Positions 24,027-33,301 of a stretch of 60,000 bases of DNA are shown here, piece by piece. The notes under the pieces are model-generated. The model worked only from the letters and a program-made list of their open reading frames with translations, had not been told where the DNA came from and did no database searches. The stretch spans positions 10,957,821 to 11,017,820 of the forward strand of contig NC_064043.1 of the NCBI RefSeq assembly GCF_932526225.1, in the 5' to 3' direction. The first letter of the stretch is position 1; each line of letters begins with the position of its first letter. Origin of the DNA: Nematostella vectensis. Lineage: Eukaryota > Cnidaria > Anthozoa > Actiniaria > Edwardsiidae. A program made the translations under genes and the position numbers.

Positions 24027-24208
24027 CAGTGAATCTATTTCAAAAAGCATGAAACAGCGGGTTCACTTCAGTCAAAGCCATGTGGCACTGGGATAAGGGT
24101 TACGCCCCCTAAAAACGGTTATGCAACATTCGATCTCATACAAACAAAACAGTTCAGAACATTCTGAGTATTAAGCCCAACTTCCTAGGGAAAGCAAGGG
24201 CCAAGTAA

Positions 24209-24289
24209 GCGCTCATGTTATAAGAACATAAAATGTCCATTAAAATTGGCGCTCATGTTATAAGAACACAAAAAGTCCAGTAAAAGCGG
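24209..24289. repeat. 41-bp tandem duplication spanning the stop codon of the folate-receptor-like gene
   Basis: GCGCTCATGTTATAAGAACA starts at 24209 and again at 24250. The gene-proximal copy contains the last codons (LFVFL-stop); the distal copy lies in the 3'UTR and would encode a nearly equivalent end. Confidence 0.8.
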
Positions 24290-25010
24290 CAGCGATTGCG
24301 CCGACCCCACACATGATCTGCGACGCGCTCGAGGTCGGCGACACAGGCATCGGCTTGGCCGTGCTTTTACCCGCTCCTCCAAAAAGCTTCTCGACAACTG
24401 CGTTGTTGGGGTTAGCGCCATTGAAGTTGAGGTTCAAACACTCGCCGGATTTCTGGCTGTACTTGAAGGAGTCACCCCACTGTTTGGTACAAAGTCCGGT
24501 ACCGTTCTTGTAATATTCGCTAAACTTCTTGCACGGCGTTTTGCACGTGTTTTCGCCACTGCTTGTGTAGTTGAAGCCAGTCAGCCAGTCCTCCGCGCAA
24601 GTTAAGTCATCTTTGCATGCATCAAACCAGTCGTCGCAGAAGTTAGAGCACAATGGAGCGCCCAAGAAGCCTGCTTTGTAAGTAGGGTTTTGCCAAAACG
24701 CTACATTTGGAGAGCACCGATAAAAACACTCAACCGCAACCTGGAATCTCTCGCATTTCGAACTGAGCTTGGCCTGTCCGCACTGGAGCCACGAGAAGTT
24801 TCCGACTCCTTTGACTGGCGACGAGAGCTGTTGCGTAAAAGTCGCGCTGCAGCACGAGTTGTTTTGGTAAACCTGGCAGGCACTGAACACATCTGAGTTA
24901 CTGGACGGTGATGTCTTGGCTGTTGAGGTCGATAGGCAGGTCTTGGTAAGGCCCTGAGTGCCGATAGCAATGCACGCCACAACAGCAAATGCTAGCAAAA
25001 CACGCGGCAT
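24258..25010 (-). CDS. Folate-receptor-like, cysteine-rich, probably GPI-anchored protein
   Basis: Single open frame of 250 codons. Residues 1-20 (MPRVLLAFAVVACIAIGTQG) are a signal peptide. The body carries the folate-receptor/riboflavin-binding cysteine pattern: NNSCCSATFT (about 50-60), FSWLQCG (about 73-79), CERFQVAVECFYRCSPNVAFW (about 85-105), PLCSNFCDDWFDACKDDLTC (about 118-137) and then AEDW. These correspond to the CEDWW-type core of the family. The C-terminus is a Ser/Pro stretch followed by a hydrophobic tail (about 230-250) ending in LFVFL, as in GPI-anchored proteins. The coding region is one exon. A minus-strand acceptor (CTTACAG, about 25047-25053) precedes the ATG by roughly 40 bases, implying a 5'UTR intron. 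The ligand is not established. Confidence 0.85.
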   Translation of the reverse strand: MPRVLLAFAVVACIAIGTQGLTKTCLSTSTAKTSPSSNSDVFSACQVYQNNSCCSATFTQQLSSPVKGVGNFSWLQCGQAKLSSKCERFQVAVECFYRCSPNVAFWQNPTYKAGFLGAPLCSNFCDDWFDACKDDLTCAEDWLTGFNYTSSGENTCKTPCKKFSEYYKNGTGLCTKQWGDSFKYSQKSGECLNLNFNGANPNNAVVEKLFGGAGKSTAKPMPVSPTSSASQIMCGVGAIAAAFTGLFVFL

Positions 25011-25046
25011 CTTTGTAGGGGTAGTGATACTGTTCTGTGTTGAACT

Positions 25047-25053
25047 GTAAGAA
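25047..25053 (-). promoter_or_regulatory. Likely 5'UTR splice acceptor of the folate-receptor-like gene
   Basis: On the minus strand CTTTTTCTTACAG precedes TTCAACACAGAACAG and then the ATG. The pyrimidine tract plus CAG is a good 3' splice site. The 5'UTR exon itself was not located. Confidence 0.5.
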
Positions 25054-25205
25054 AAAGAGAGCGATCATTAAGAAGCAGTGCCTATTATCTGTTACGGAAG
25101 TCAGTGGGGTGCCTAAAGGTCAACACCTTATAAGGCTATATTGAAAGACCCCTTACGCAACTGTTTCCGTAGGAGAACTGTCGCTTCCGGGCTCATATTG
25201 CTTTG

Positions 25206-25583
25206 CCACCCGGGGGGTGGGGGGACTCAGCCTGTGTTTGGGTATAGGGGTGCCGCTGGGGGTTATGAAACCTGACCCTGTTTAGGACAAAAACTCTAAA
25301 AAAACATACCCTGTTTAGCACAACACCCTTTGACATCCCAGCTTGCGATTTTGTGAATGTAACTTGAGACACACGCGACGCGCAACAATATCACTGCAGG
25401 ACAATACTTTTTCGCGGCAGTTTTTTATCGCAAAATCGATCACAGAACCAAGCACTATATGTACCCTGTTTAGGATAGAGGCCTGAAAAGTAAACCCTGT
25501 TAAGGACAGAGAGGTAAAAACCATACCCTGTCCAGCGGCACGTCCCCGTATAGCCCATATAAGGGAGTACCCATCCCGGGGTT
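25206..25583. mobile_element. MITE-like element with long imperfect terminal inverted repeats
   Basis: The left end (CCACCCGGGGGGTGGG, then GGGTATAGGGGTGCCGCTGG) is inverted at the right end (CCAGCGGCACGTCCCCGTAT, then GTACCCATCCCGGGG). The arms are about 60 bp with mismatches, and no coding capacity is seen. CCCTGTTTAGGACA-like phrases recur inside. TTTGC flanks both sides, but a target duplication is uncertain. Confidence 0.7.
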
Positions 25584-25589
25584 TGCGAT

Positions 25590-26150
25590 TACCCTTTTTT
25601 TTCTTTATTTTCGCCGCGAAGGTTTTCTCAGCACATTTCGCGATCTCGGAGAAAAATTGTTTGCAAATTTAAATTCGCGAATTCATTTATTTGAAATGGA
25701 AGATACAGGGAAGAGGGCGATACTGGATATATATACCTTATTACACTTAATTTTCGCGACGTCAAAATTATGCGATTTTGAGATGGCTACATATCGCGAC
25801 ACTATATTATCGCGATTTTCCTAAAAACCAGATCACTTTATTTTCGCGATTTCGGGATAATAAAATCAAGCAAAACAAGTGGAATTAAAATCTGTTGTAA
25901 TCATCAACACTGAAACAATTTGTAACAAAAAGATGCGTAGGCTAAATTTAGTTTAATAAAAAAAGTCCAACTCAACCCCTTACCGTACTATAGGTACATT
26001 AGATGACTAAATAGACAAGGTGTTTCCATAAAGCTTATTTAACGGCCAATATTCACCCTGCTTGTGTACTCACTTTATTTTCGCGAATCCTTTAAAATCT
26101 CGAAATTCGCAAAGTTAAAGTGACGCGAAAATTAAGTGTGCACAAGCACA
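25590..26150. repeat. Region rich in ATTTTCGCGA motifs, probable degenerate transposon
   Basis: TTATTTTCGCGA or close variants occur near 25604, 25750, 25810, 25840, 26072 and, inverted, 26118-26130. CTTTATTTTCGCGAATCC (about 26070) and GACGCGAAAATTAAGTG (about 26121) face each other. A weak relative lies in ATP7 intron 1 near 42770-42840. Confidence 0.55.
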
Positions 26151-26409
26151 CTACAAGGAACCAGGACGGGACGGTCGATTTGACAACTGGGGGGAAGGTG
26201 TCTTTAAAACATCAGATTTTCAATAAGAGGAGAACAGAAAAAACTGCTGAATTTGAATAATTTCTCATCCAGACTTCACCCCTATTTAAATCATGGGTTA
26301 GAAATGGAACTTCGTCAGTACAATTCCTATAATTCCAAGCACGTGATGTAGGTAAGCATTCTCTTTTGTAATGCCATTTGGAGCTGGTAATATCATGTGT
26401 GGCATAAAA

Positions 26410-26770
26410 TACCATTGGATCTTATTGTTGTAATGCCATGCTATATGGAATTGGAGCACTATGGTTCAAATGTGGGGCTTATAACGCCATATGGATCTAG
26501 TAATGCCTTGCTATGTGGGCTGTTCACATGTGGGGCTTATAACGCCATTTGGATCTTGTAGTGCCATGATATGTGGGCTGTTCACATGCCGTGGGGCTTA
26601 TAATGCCATTTGGATCTTGTAGTGCCATGCTATGTGGGCTGTTCACATGCCGTGGGGCTTATAACCCCATTTGGATCTTGTAGTGCCATGCTATGTGGGC
26701 TGTTCACATGTGGGGCCTGTAACACCATTTGGATCTTGTAATGCCATGCTATGTGGGCCTGGCGCATTAT
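26410..26770. repeat. ~61-bp tandem repeat, about six copies
   Basis: Units carry GGGCTTATAACGCCATTTGG, ATCTTGTAGTGCCATGCTAT and GTGGGCTGTTCACATG. They start near 26470, 26530, 26590, 26655 and 26713, with a diverged leading copy. The array ends a few bases before the stop of the neighbouring minus-strand gene at 26774. Confidence 0.85.
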
Positions 26771-26773
26771 AGT

Positions 26774-29700
26774 TCATAAACTGATGACTGCCCCATGTGG
26801 GTGCACATGGAAAGACATGGTTTCAATCCCAGGGAGACACTGACAAGTGGCATGGAAGATCTCCATGCAGTTAAAAAAGTCACAATAAATCCATATCTCC
26901 TTTGCCTCCAGCTGCAGTCTAGCATTGCAATGAGGGAACTCACCCCTCTTGATCTGGAAGCAGAGCTTTTTCCAACAAACATTAATACTGAGGCTTTTCT
27001 TAGATAAACCTAAGAAAGAAAAAAAAAATAGGTCAAGGCTGGTGATTGCAACAATGGTCACACCTCTTACAGGTCCTATAAAAAAATAAAAGGGTGTAAG
27101 ATTTTTAAACAATATCATTTGTGAATGATTGTACTTGGCAATCATTTGTAAATGATTGTACTTGGCAATCAGTTGTGAATGATTTTACTTGGCCCTCAGG
27201 GGGGGAATTGTGCCTGACGTTTGTGCTCTCATTTTTTGTCATGTGCTTTTCAAGAGCTAGCCTCACAATAACTCTCAAACAATACAGTCATGTGATGTGG
27301 ATATGATGTATATATGATGTAAAAAAACGGTTAAAAACTTCTCTGTTTCATCTATTTACAAAAAATATGAGATTGAACAAATAATCCTTCATTAGAGAAT
27401 TTTGAACCATGCAATGTTTCTAAAACAGTAAAAAGCCTCAATAACACAGAAACCTTACAATATTTCCTATTTATATCTCTCTTTCACATTAAAAAGGTTG
27501 AATGTATAAATTATCTAAATTGCTGAAAGTTAATTCATTCCTCAACAATTTACCTTCTTTCAATATCCACTTTCCCCTACGAAAATCTCCAATTTTATAT
27601 TTTTCTCTACAAGCCACCACAAGATTGTTATCACTATTACAAGGAGAGGTTTTTGCACTTTGCCTTTCCTTCCTGGACACTGCGGAGGCACACCACACCT
27701 GAGAGCATCAACAGATACCAAGTCAGTTACTGGGCTAAACGGAAAGTAAAAAGACATAGGAAGAAAGTTGGTAATGAGCTAGGGTCATGTCTAAGAATTT
27801 AAAAGGAAGGAGGGGAGGGGGTCCAAAGCCACAAATTATCCCTACACCACAAATTATCCCTTTCCCTCTCCCTAATTTCATATTGTTTTTTTAGCCTAAT
27901 TAGCACTTGGAAATAATGCATAAGGAGCAGAAAGGAAAACTGTCCCATTGCTTATTGTGGTAGAATGTAGACTTAAAGAACGCCAATCACGCAGCCATTT
28001 GAGCTCCCACTCGATGCCGAGTCATAGAAACATTTCAATTCCATTGGCTAATTCAATAGAGAAACCAAAATGTTTTAAATCAAATCTCATTAACTTATCA
28101 GACTTCATTTGTTGATTGATATTTTGTTTTCTTGCAAATAAACTATTGTATCTCTAATGGTAAGTAATAAAAAGGAGTGGTTGATCAACATTCTTTAAGA
28201 CAATGGAAAGAAGTGAAAGGTATAAATGAGGTGTTAGGCCCATATGAGTCATAGAACATACATGATTTGCCATGTTTACCGCTTCTGATGACCAATCATT
28301 TGGCGTAATCTTAAATGCATTTGAAAGTTCATTGTGGCCAATAGAAGGAATGCGTTTATTGTACACAGGGCAGAATTCTTGAAGATCCTCTAACTGTCCA
28401 GGATCTGATAAACTATTTTTGAATGAGGTTATACTTCTCTTAGAATCTTGTCTTATTTCAGGAGGGTGATATTTATACACCAGTGCTGTCCCTGTTCCAA
28501 TTTCTAAAAAAAAATTTGCATGGTAATACAAGTGGTAAAAACAATATAGGCAAGCTGAAATTTGTAGTATGAGTATCAAGCTATTCTATTGTCCTTTTCC
28601 AGTGAGCTGTCAAATAGACATGCATACTTGCCAACCTTTAGCCTGCATGTAGCCGCTGATTTGCAAAAATATCCTCTCGTAGTGTCTATGCAACGGCGGC
28701 GATAATCATGTTCCATGACGTCACTGCTTTAGCAGGAAAACCTATTTTTTTTTTTTTTTTTATTTTTTTTTTTTTTTACCAATTACAGCCTGCCCCTCAC
28801 ATTTGAGGATTGTTGGCTGGGGGGGTCAGAAAGCACTGTCACTGGGGGTGGTCACTGCCAGAGGGTTTATTGCGTCCCCAGCGGTTCTTTTACGTCCCTT
28901 CGGTTCAGGTTTAGTGTAGTACAGCTTGAAGAGACGGGACCTCCGGTTTAGTGTCCTTATCCGAGAAGACTGGAAACACGGGAGAATAACTTCAACTCAC
29001 TTGTGACAAATTCGATTCAAGGCAGGAACCCGGAAAAATCCCCAGTTTGAGCCAGGATTCGAACCTGGGCCACAGCGGTGAGAGGCCGACGCGCTAACAC
29101 ACTAGGCCACCCGTGCTTCCATAAACCTATAATAACCTCTAATAACCTATAATAGTCTCTGATTGGCCAATCATTTAGTTATTTCACCTGGATATTTTGA
29201 TTGGCTCAGATCGGAAGTCGAAATTATGGGTTCCCGCTGTTTCCAGTGTGAGTTTATTGAGTGGTTTAAATATGGAGAAAAACACTACGACTCTACCACC
29301 TATTCTCGATAAATCTTTCCTAAGATTAGACTTAAAGATGTGTCAACATTATTTGGGATAGAGAAACCACTCAAAGAACAAGAGAAGGCTATCTTTGCTT
29401 TGCTGAATGATGATGTTGATGTCTTTGTGAGCCTTTCTACTGCCTACGGAATGCCTTTCATTTACCAAGCAATGCCGTTATTTAAGCAGCAGATCACGGC
29501 TGCTTCCTTCCAAGTGCACATTCCTTTTACTTTAATTTTGCTAATGTATACCTGCATTCTTTGAAAGAGGGTAATTGACTTTCAGAGTTCGAAGTGAACT
29601 TGAGCGTTTAGATTTCTGTGTACACAACACAAGCTCATACATATGCAGGAGTTGCAATTTAGGGTGATGTTGGAATGTTGTTTTGCAGGACGAAACCTTA

Positions 29701-31327
29701 ATGTGTCGCGCGTGCCGAATAATAGGGAACCAATGCACAGATGTCTAAATTAATTTATTCAAATTTATTACAATTGCATTACAGAACACGATTATTGCTG
29801 CCGTTGTGTAGACGCTACAAGAGGATATTTTTCAAGTCAGTGGCTACATGTAGGCTACCCATACAGTAAACGTACAGGGATTTTTAATCTTTTTGCTGGG
29901 AAATAAACGTTAAAATTATCCTGCGAAACCAAGAGAGTGTCGGCTACGGACATGTCATAGGACCACTGAGCTTGGGCTCCCTGTGCTTTAAGGTACTCGT
30001 GCCTATTATCGCCCACTTCCTATTATAGGCCACCTGAAAATAATGTCAAATATTTCGTAAACTAAGAAGAACAAGCCGAAAACTACCAATCGATTTGAAG
30101 AAACAACTTCCGTGAAACATGTTTTCAAAAGCTTTTTACGATTGTTTATTATTTCACTTAGCTACGACAATTTATTCATACGCACCGTAAAATAGTTCGA
30201 TTTTTATTTTCGTTTTAGAATTTTTATTGTTTGTAATTTGTTGGGAAAGAATTTCAATTGGGGCTTACGCCCTGTTTTCTTTTCCCGTCACATTGTTTCT
30301 TATTTTCTTTATTTTGTTTATTTCCTATTGTAAACCGTAGTATTTTTGTGTGACAAAGCCAATAAACTAAACTAAACTAAAAATTGTCTTTTACTTGAAA
30401 AAGCGATGACTAAAAGAAGCTGTAAAAATATCTAACATTTACCGATCGCGATGAAAATCGCTCAGAAAATCCGCCATTTTGTTGTTGATGCCCCAGGGTG
30501 CTTTCTGGTCTTTGTTTCAGCCTCGGTTTCATGTGATCTTTCATTGTTTGGGCCTCGGTCACATGTTCTATTATCGGCCACTCGAACGATTCAAAACAAA
30601 TTTGAGTGATTTGAGGGAATGCGAGTTTCGCTGGGCAGTGTGACACGCACGTAATGCGTAATGTCAGTTTTCAATCGCTTAGTACAGAGCCAAATGAAGC
30701 TTAAAAATGAAGCTTAAGAATTGAGAAGCACTTTTGCAAACTACATTTATCAGGGATTATTGTCTGTGGTATTTTAGCTAAAATAAACCAAGTTTTCTGT
30801 GCTATTTTCCTTAAATTGGCAAGTGGCCGATAATAGAACATGCCTGGCCGATAATAGGTAAGGGTGGCCGATAATAGGAAAGTCAAACACTCTCTACTAA
30901 TTATTGTTTCCTCTCTAAGCAAACCGGTAAATTAAAAATGTTTCTGTAGAATACTCATGTCGAATAGTCAAAGAATCTTCGTAGCAAATTATGGGGAATG
31001 AATTTTTTTGTTCGCGAGATATCTCAGCGTAAACATAAAGTGGCCGATAATAGGCACGATTACCTTATAAGTATGGTGTAGGAAAGGGAATGGTTTGTTG
31101 TTTGAATCATATAACCAAATCTACCGATATTTTTTGCGGTTTTCCAGCTCCAAATACATACCCTTATACCAAGTTTTGAAGTCTCTGTGGTTGATAAGTC
31201 TAAAGCTGTCACTGATATTTCCGTATCCAGTTAGAGTGATCTTCTCCACTATCTCCAAAGTTTGTGAAATTGAATGCAAACTGTTGTCGCCATGTGCTCT
31301 CTGGTATACAGAACATGTCATATCCAT
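26774..31327 (-). CDS. Unrecognised conserved-looking protein, four exons (31327..31162, 28503..28262, 27698..27554, 27009..26774)
   Basis: Built from splice signals; all junction phases agree and give 262 codons plus stop. Exon b ends TWYK with donor G-GTATGT. Exon c starts EIGTGTALVYKYHPPEI after a TTTTTTTTAG acceptor and ends NMANH with donor CAT-GTATGT. Exon d reads VWCASAVSRKERQ to GKWILKE with donor GTAAAT. Exon e follows TTTTTTTTCTTTCTTAG and reads GLSKKSLSINVCWKKLCF to HPHGAVISL. The protein is cysteine-containing with no signal peptide or membrane segment seen. The start is uncertain: the ATG at 31327 opens MDMTCSVYQ, but the same frame extends a little upstream and an acceptor (CTGTCCAG) precedes 31336, so an earlier exon may exist. 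No family was recognised. Introns hold transposon remains. Confidence 0.6.
27118..27200. repeat. Three ~27-bp tandem repeats
   Basis: TTTGTGAATGATTGTACTTG followed by GCAATCA repeats three times with small changes, inside the intron between exons d and e of the unrecognised gene. Confidence 0.85.
28742..28779. repeat. Poly(T) tract
   Basis: Two long T runs separated by a single A, close to the tail side of the minus-strand SINE. On the minus strand this is a poly(A)-like tail. Confidence 0.7.
28742..29120 (-). mobile_element. tRNA-derived SINE
   Basis: On the minus strand an A-box-like TGGCCTAGTGTGTTAGCGC (29109-29091) and a perfect B box GGTTCGAATCC (29065-29055) are spaced as in a tRNA promoter. 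The tRNA-like head starts near 29118. A tRNA-unrelated body of about 250 bases and the poly(A)-like tract at 28779-28742 follow. The head does not fold as a clean tRNA, so it is a SINE and not a functional tRNA gene. Confidence 0.7.
29330..29564 (+). pseudogene. RecQ-like helicase fragment
   Basis: The frame reads FGIEKPLKEQEKAIFALLND, then DVFVSLSTAYGMPFIYQAMPLF. It matches the start of the RecQ/DEAH helicase core, where the Q/motif 0 region leads into Walker A. The expected TGYGKS is TAYGMP here, so the ATP-binding lysine is lost. The frame ends at a stop after about 74 codons and no further helicase motifs follow. It is probably a truncated dispersed copy and lies antisense in an intron of the unrecognised gene. 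Confidence 0.6.
29992..31064. mobile_element. 1.07-kb element with terminal inverted repeats GGTA(C/A)TCGTGCCTATTATCG
   Basis: The left end GGTACTCGTGCCTATTATCG is inverted at the right end CGATAATAGGCACGATTACC, and the similarity extends through the next bases (CCCACTT and AAGTGGC). TGGCCGATAATAG recurs internally in both orientations (near 30567, 30823, 30845, 30866 and 31041). No transposase is seen. TTA/TA-type duplication at the borders is possible but not clear. It is nested with a LINE-like tail at 30239-30382. Confidence 0.7.
30239..30382 (+). mobile_element. Retroelement 3' end (AACTAA-tailed), copy 1
   Basis: TTGGGAAAGAATTTCAATTG to AAAGCCAATAAACTAAACTA is nearly identical to 45857-46010. 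Both end in an AATAAACTAAACTAA microsatellite-like tail, as expected for 5'-truncated non-LTR retrotransposons. The high identity means recent activity of the family. Confidence 0.75.
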
Positions 31328-31639
31328 GCGAAACAACTGGACAGGTATGGAAACTCAGTTCATGTCTTGTCCGCTTGTCGTATAATAGTGCTAACAATGA
31401 AAACATAAATGCTCGGTCGGTCGCCCAACTTGTCTTCCATTTTGAAAATACACGATGCTCGCCCCAGGCTCTCGATGTCCCAGATTTGGCGCGTGGGAAA
31501 AGCAGAAAAAAAAAATCAAATAAAACCAAGGAAAAATATATGGAAAATGCTAAACTACTAAATTTATTGATTAAAAAAAAGAAAAAGAAAACAGAAAGTT
31601 TCAAGCACCTAAAGCAATTCAGAGATTTAGAATAAATAT

Positions 31640-31745
31640 AGGTATAGGGCCCCAAGGCATGCCGGGTTTGTTTTTGGTAAACGTAACCATGGTAGTGACG
31701 TCACAACTCCCCCTCAACAAAATGGCGCTTGAAGTACTACAAGAA
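31640..31745. promoter_or_regulatory. Candidate promoter with CRE palindrome
   Basis: TGACGTCA (about 31696-31703), a perfect cAMP-response-element palindrome, lies upstream of the minus-strand four-exon gene. On the plus strand it precedes AAAATGGCGCTTGAAG and a possible donor (ATCAC-GTAAAA, about 31750). A plus-strand 5'UTR exon for TTC29 could start here, making the region bidirectional; that is inference. Confidence 0.35.
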
Positions 31746-31754
31746 ATCACGTAA

Positions 31755-33265
31755 AAAACACTGTAATTTCGCTAATAGGAGTCATTGAGAGGAAACAATT
31801 CAAGAGTAAAAAGGTAGTCTTACCCCTGTAACGATAATTTTAGTAGAATTTATTGGTTTCGGAGAGTTTTTGGGCTCTTAAATCCTTGTGACTTTTCAAC
31901 TTCGACACTTGGGAATTGGAAACCTTTCGGTGTGAAAACCTATCGGTGTGAAAACGGTGTGTTTGAGGCTTTCTCTGTACGGCTCTGAAAAGACATATCC
32001 TAACATTTTATACGGGAGTGAATCCGGCCAAAGTGAAATATCGATTAGTGTCAAGAATGATCATAAACTGTCATTATGAACGTTGATACCACTATTGTTA
32101 CTATCTATTAAGTAAGTCCTTCATTGCCATAACGCCCTGAGACGCCTGTAAAATATAGGCCCAACTCCAAAACGTCAAAAATGCAAACTAAACATCACCA
32201 GACCCGGATACTCATAGATTCATCCAAGGCATAGAAGACCTTCAAAAGCGCATCTAAGCAATGTAATAGAATTGACTTTTTTGTCAAAATATCAACCTTG
32301 ATTTCTGACCAATTCGTAAACAAATGCTTAAACTTAGAAACATTTCTTACCAAAAAAGACACAAAATTCCGAACTACAAATAGAGACAAGCAAACACAGA
32401 TCAAGTCACAAATAGATACCTTTATTGCGCTCCGTCAGGTCCCATTTTACCGCAATCAGTCACAATAATCAATGCTAGAAGCTCTATTAGAAGCGAATCA
32501 CCATGTTAAGCCTATTTTGCAAGCCTGCACTGTATCATGGGAGTCTTGGAAACACCTTGACAGACAGGCGGGCAATCTCCTCCCCCACAATCATAACAGT
32601 TTTTTTTATAAGTCTCTAACAATTTTTGAATAAGGTTGGGTAGCAAAGATGGCCCACATTGGAGAGTATGAGGCCATTCACCAGAAAATTCCTTTCTCAC
32701 TTGGTGAAGCCCAGACAAGGAATTTTTCCATTGAATCAACCTCAGCGTGCAAACATCCATAAGCACAGCATTAATTATGCCCAAAAAGACTTCATGATTT
32801 CCTAAGGCACTCTCCAGATGTGAAAAAGCTGTAATTTTTAAGCAAATTACAAGCAAAACTGTTGAAAGCAACAGGCTGTAGCAGTGCCGTCGCTAGAAAG
32901 AAAAGGCACCGCAGTGCATTGTTGGAAACTTCAAGGCATACCGTCTTGGGTCAGCTGTAGCTTAGCTTAACTGGTAGTGTTGGACTTGAGATAGGGGGGA
33001 GGTTTCTGTTTTCAGTCTGTTTTTCTTACAATGTTGCTCAAAAGTACTCAGGAGTGAAAGGGTTAGATAGTACATTTGGAAGTATAAGTAAATAGTGTAT
33101 ATTCCATTTGAGAATTATATTTAAAAAGCTGCATACTAAAAAAATATATCAATGAGAACCAGTTCTATATCTGAAATAAATTTTTATTAAAAATAAATCC
33201 TACCTTATCCTTTTTAAATTCATGTATTGTTTAAGCTGATACTTATTCTATATTCTTGAATTTCA
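31755..33265. other. Spacer or TTC29 5' intron, one unassigned minus-strand frame
   Basis: Apart from the frame at 32512-32871, no exon is supportable. A region near 32955-32990 (TAGCTTAACTGGTAGTG) looks like a tRNA A box but lacks a B box. Confidence 0.4.
32512..32871 (-). other. Unassigned open frame, possible terminal exon
   Basis: After an acceptor-like ATTACAG (about 32830-32836) the frame reads AFSHLESALGNHEVFLGIIN to CYDCGGGDCPPVCQGV and ends RLAK-stop. The composition is protein-like, not repeat-like. No partner exon was found upstream on the minus strand, where the TTC29 gene lies on the other strand. It may be a pseudo-exon or a retro-derived fragment. Confidence 0.25.
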
Positions 33266-33301
33266 GATTATTGAGGTGATCCTTTTTATGTTTGTTCTGC
33301 A

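Noticed and set aside
29050-29120. Functional tRNA gene
   Set aside because: A and B boxes are present, but the sequence does not fold as a clean cloverleaf and continues into a SINE body.
29330-29564. Active RecQ helicase gene
   Set aside because: Walker A is altered (TAYGMP) and the frame stops before the other helicase motifs.
32950-33000. tRNA-like A box
   Set aside because: No B box or acceptor stem follows.
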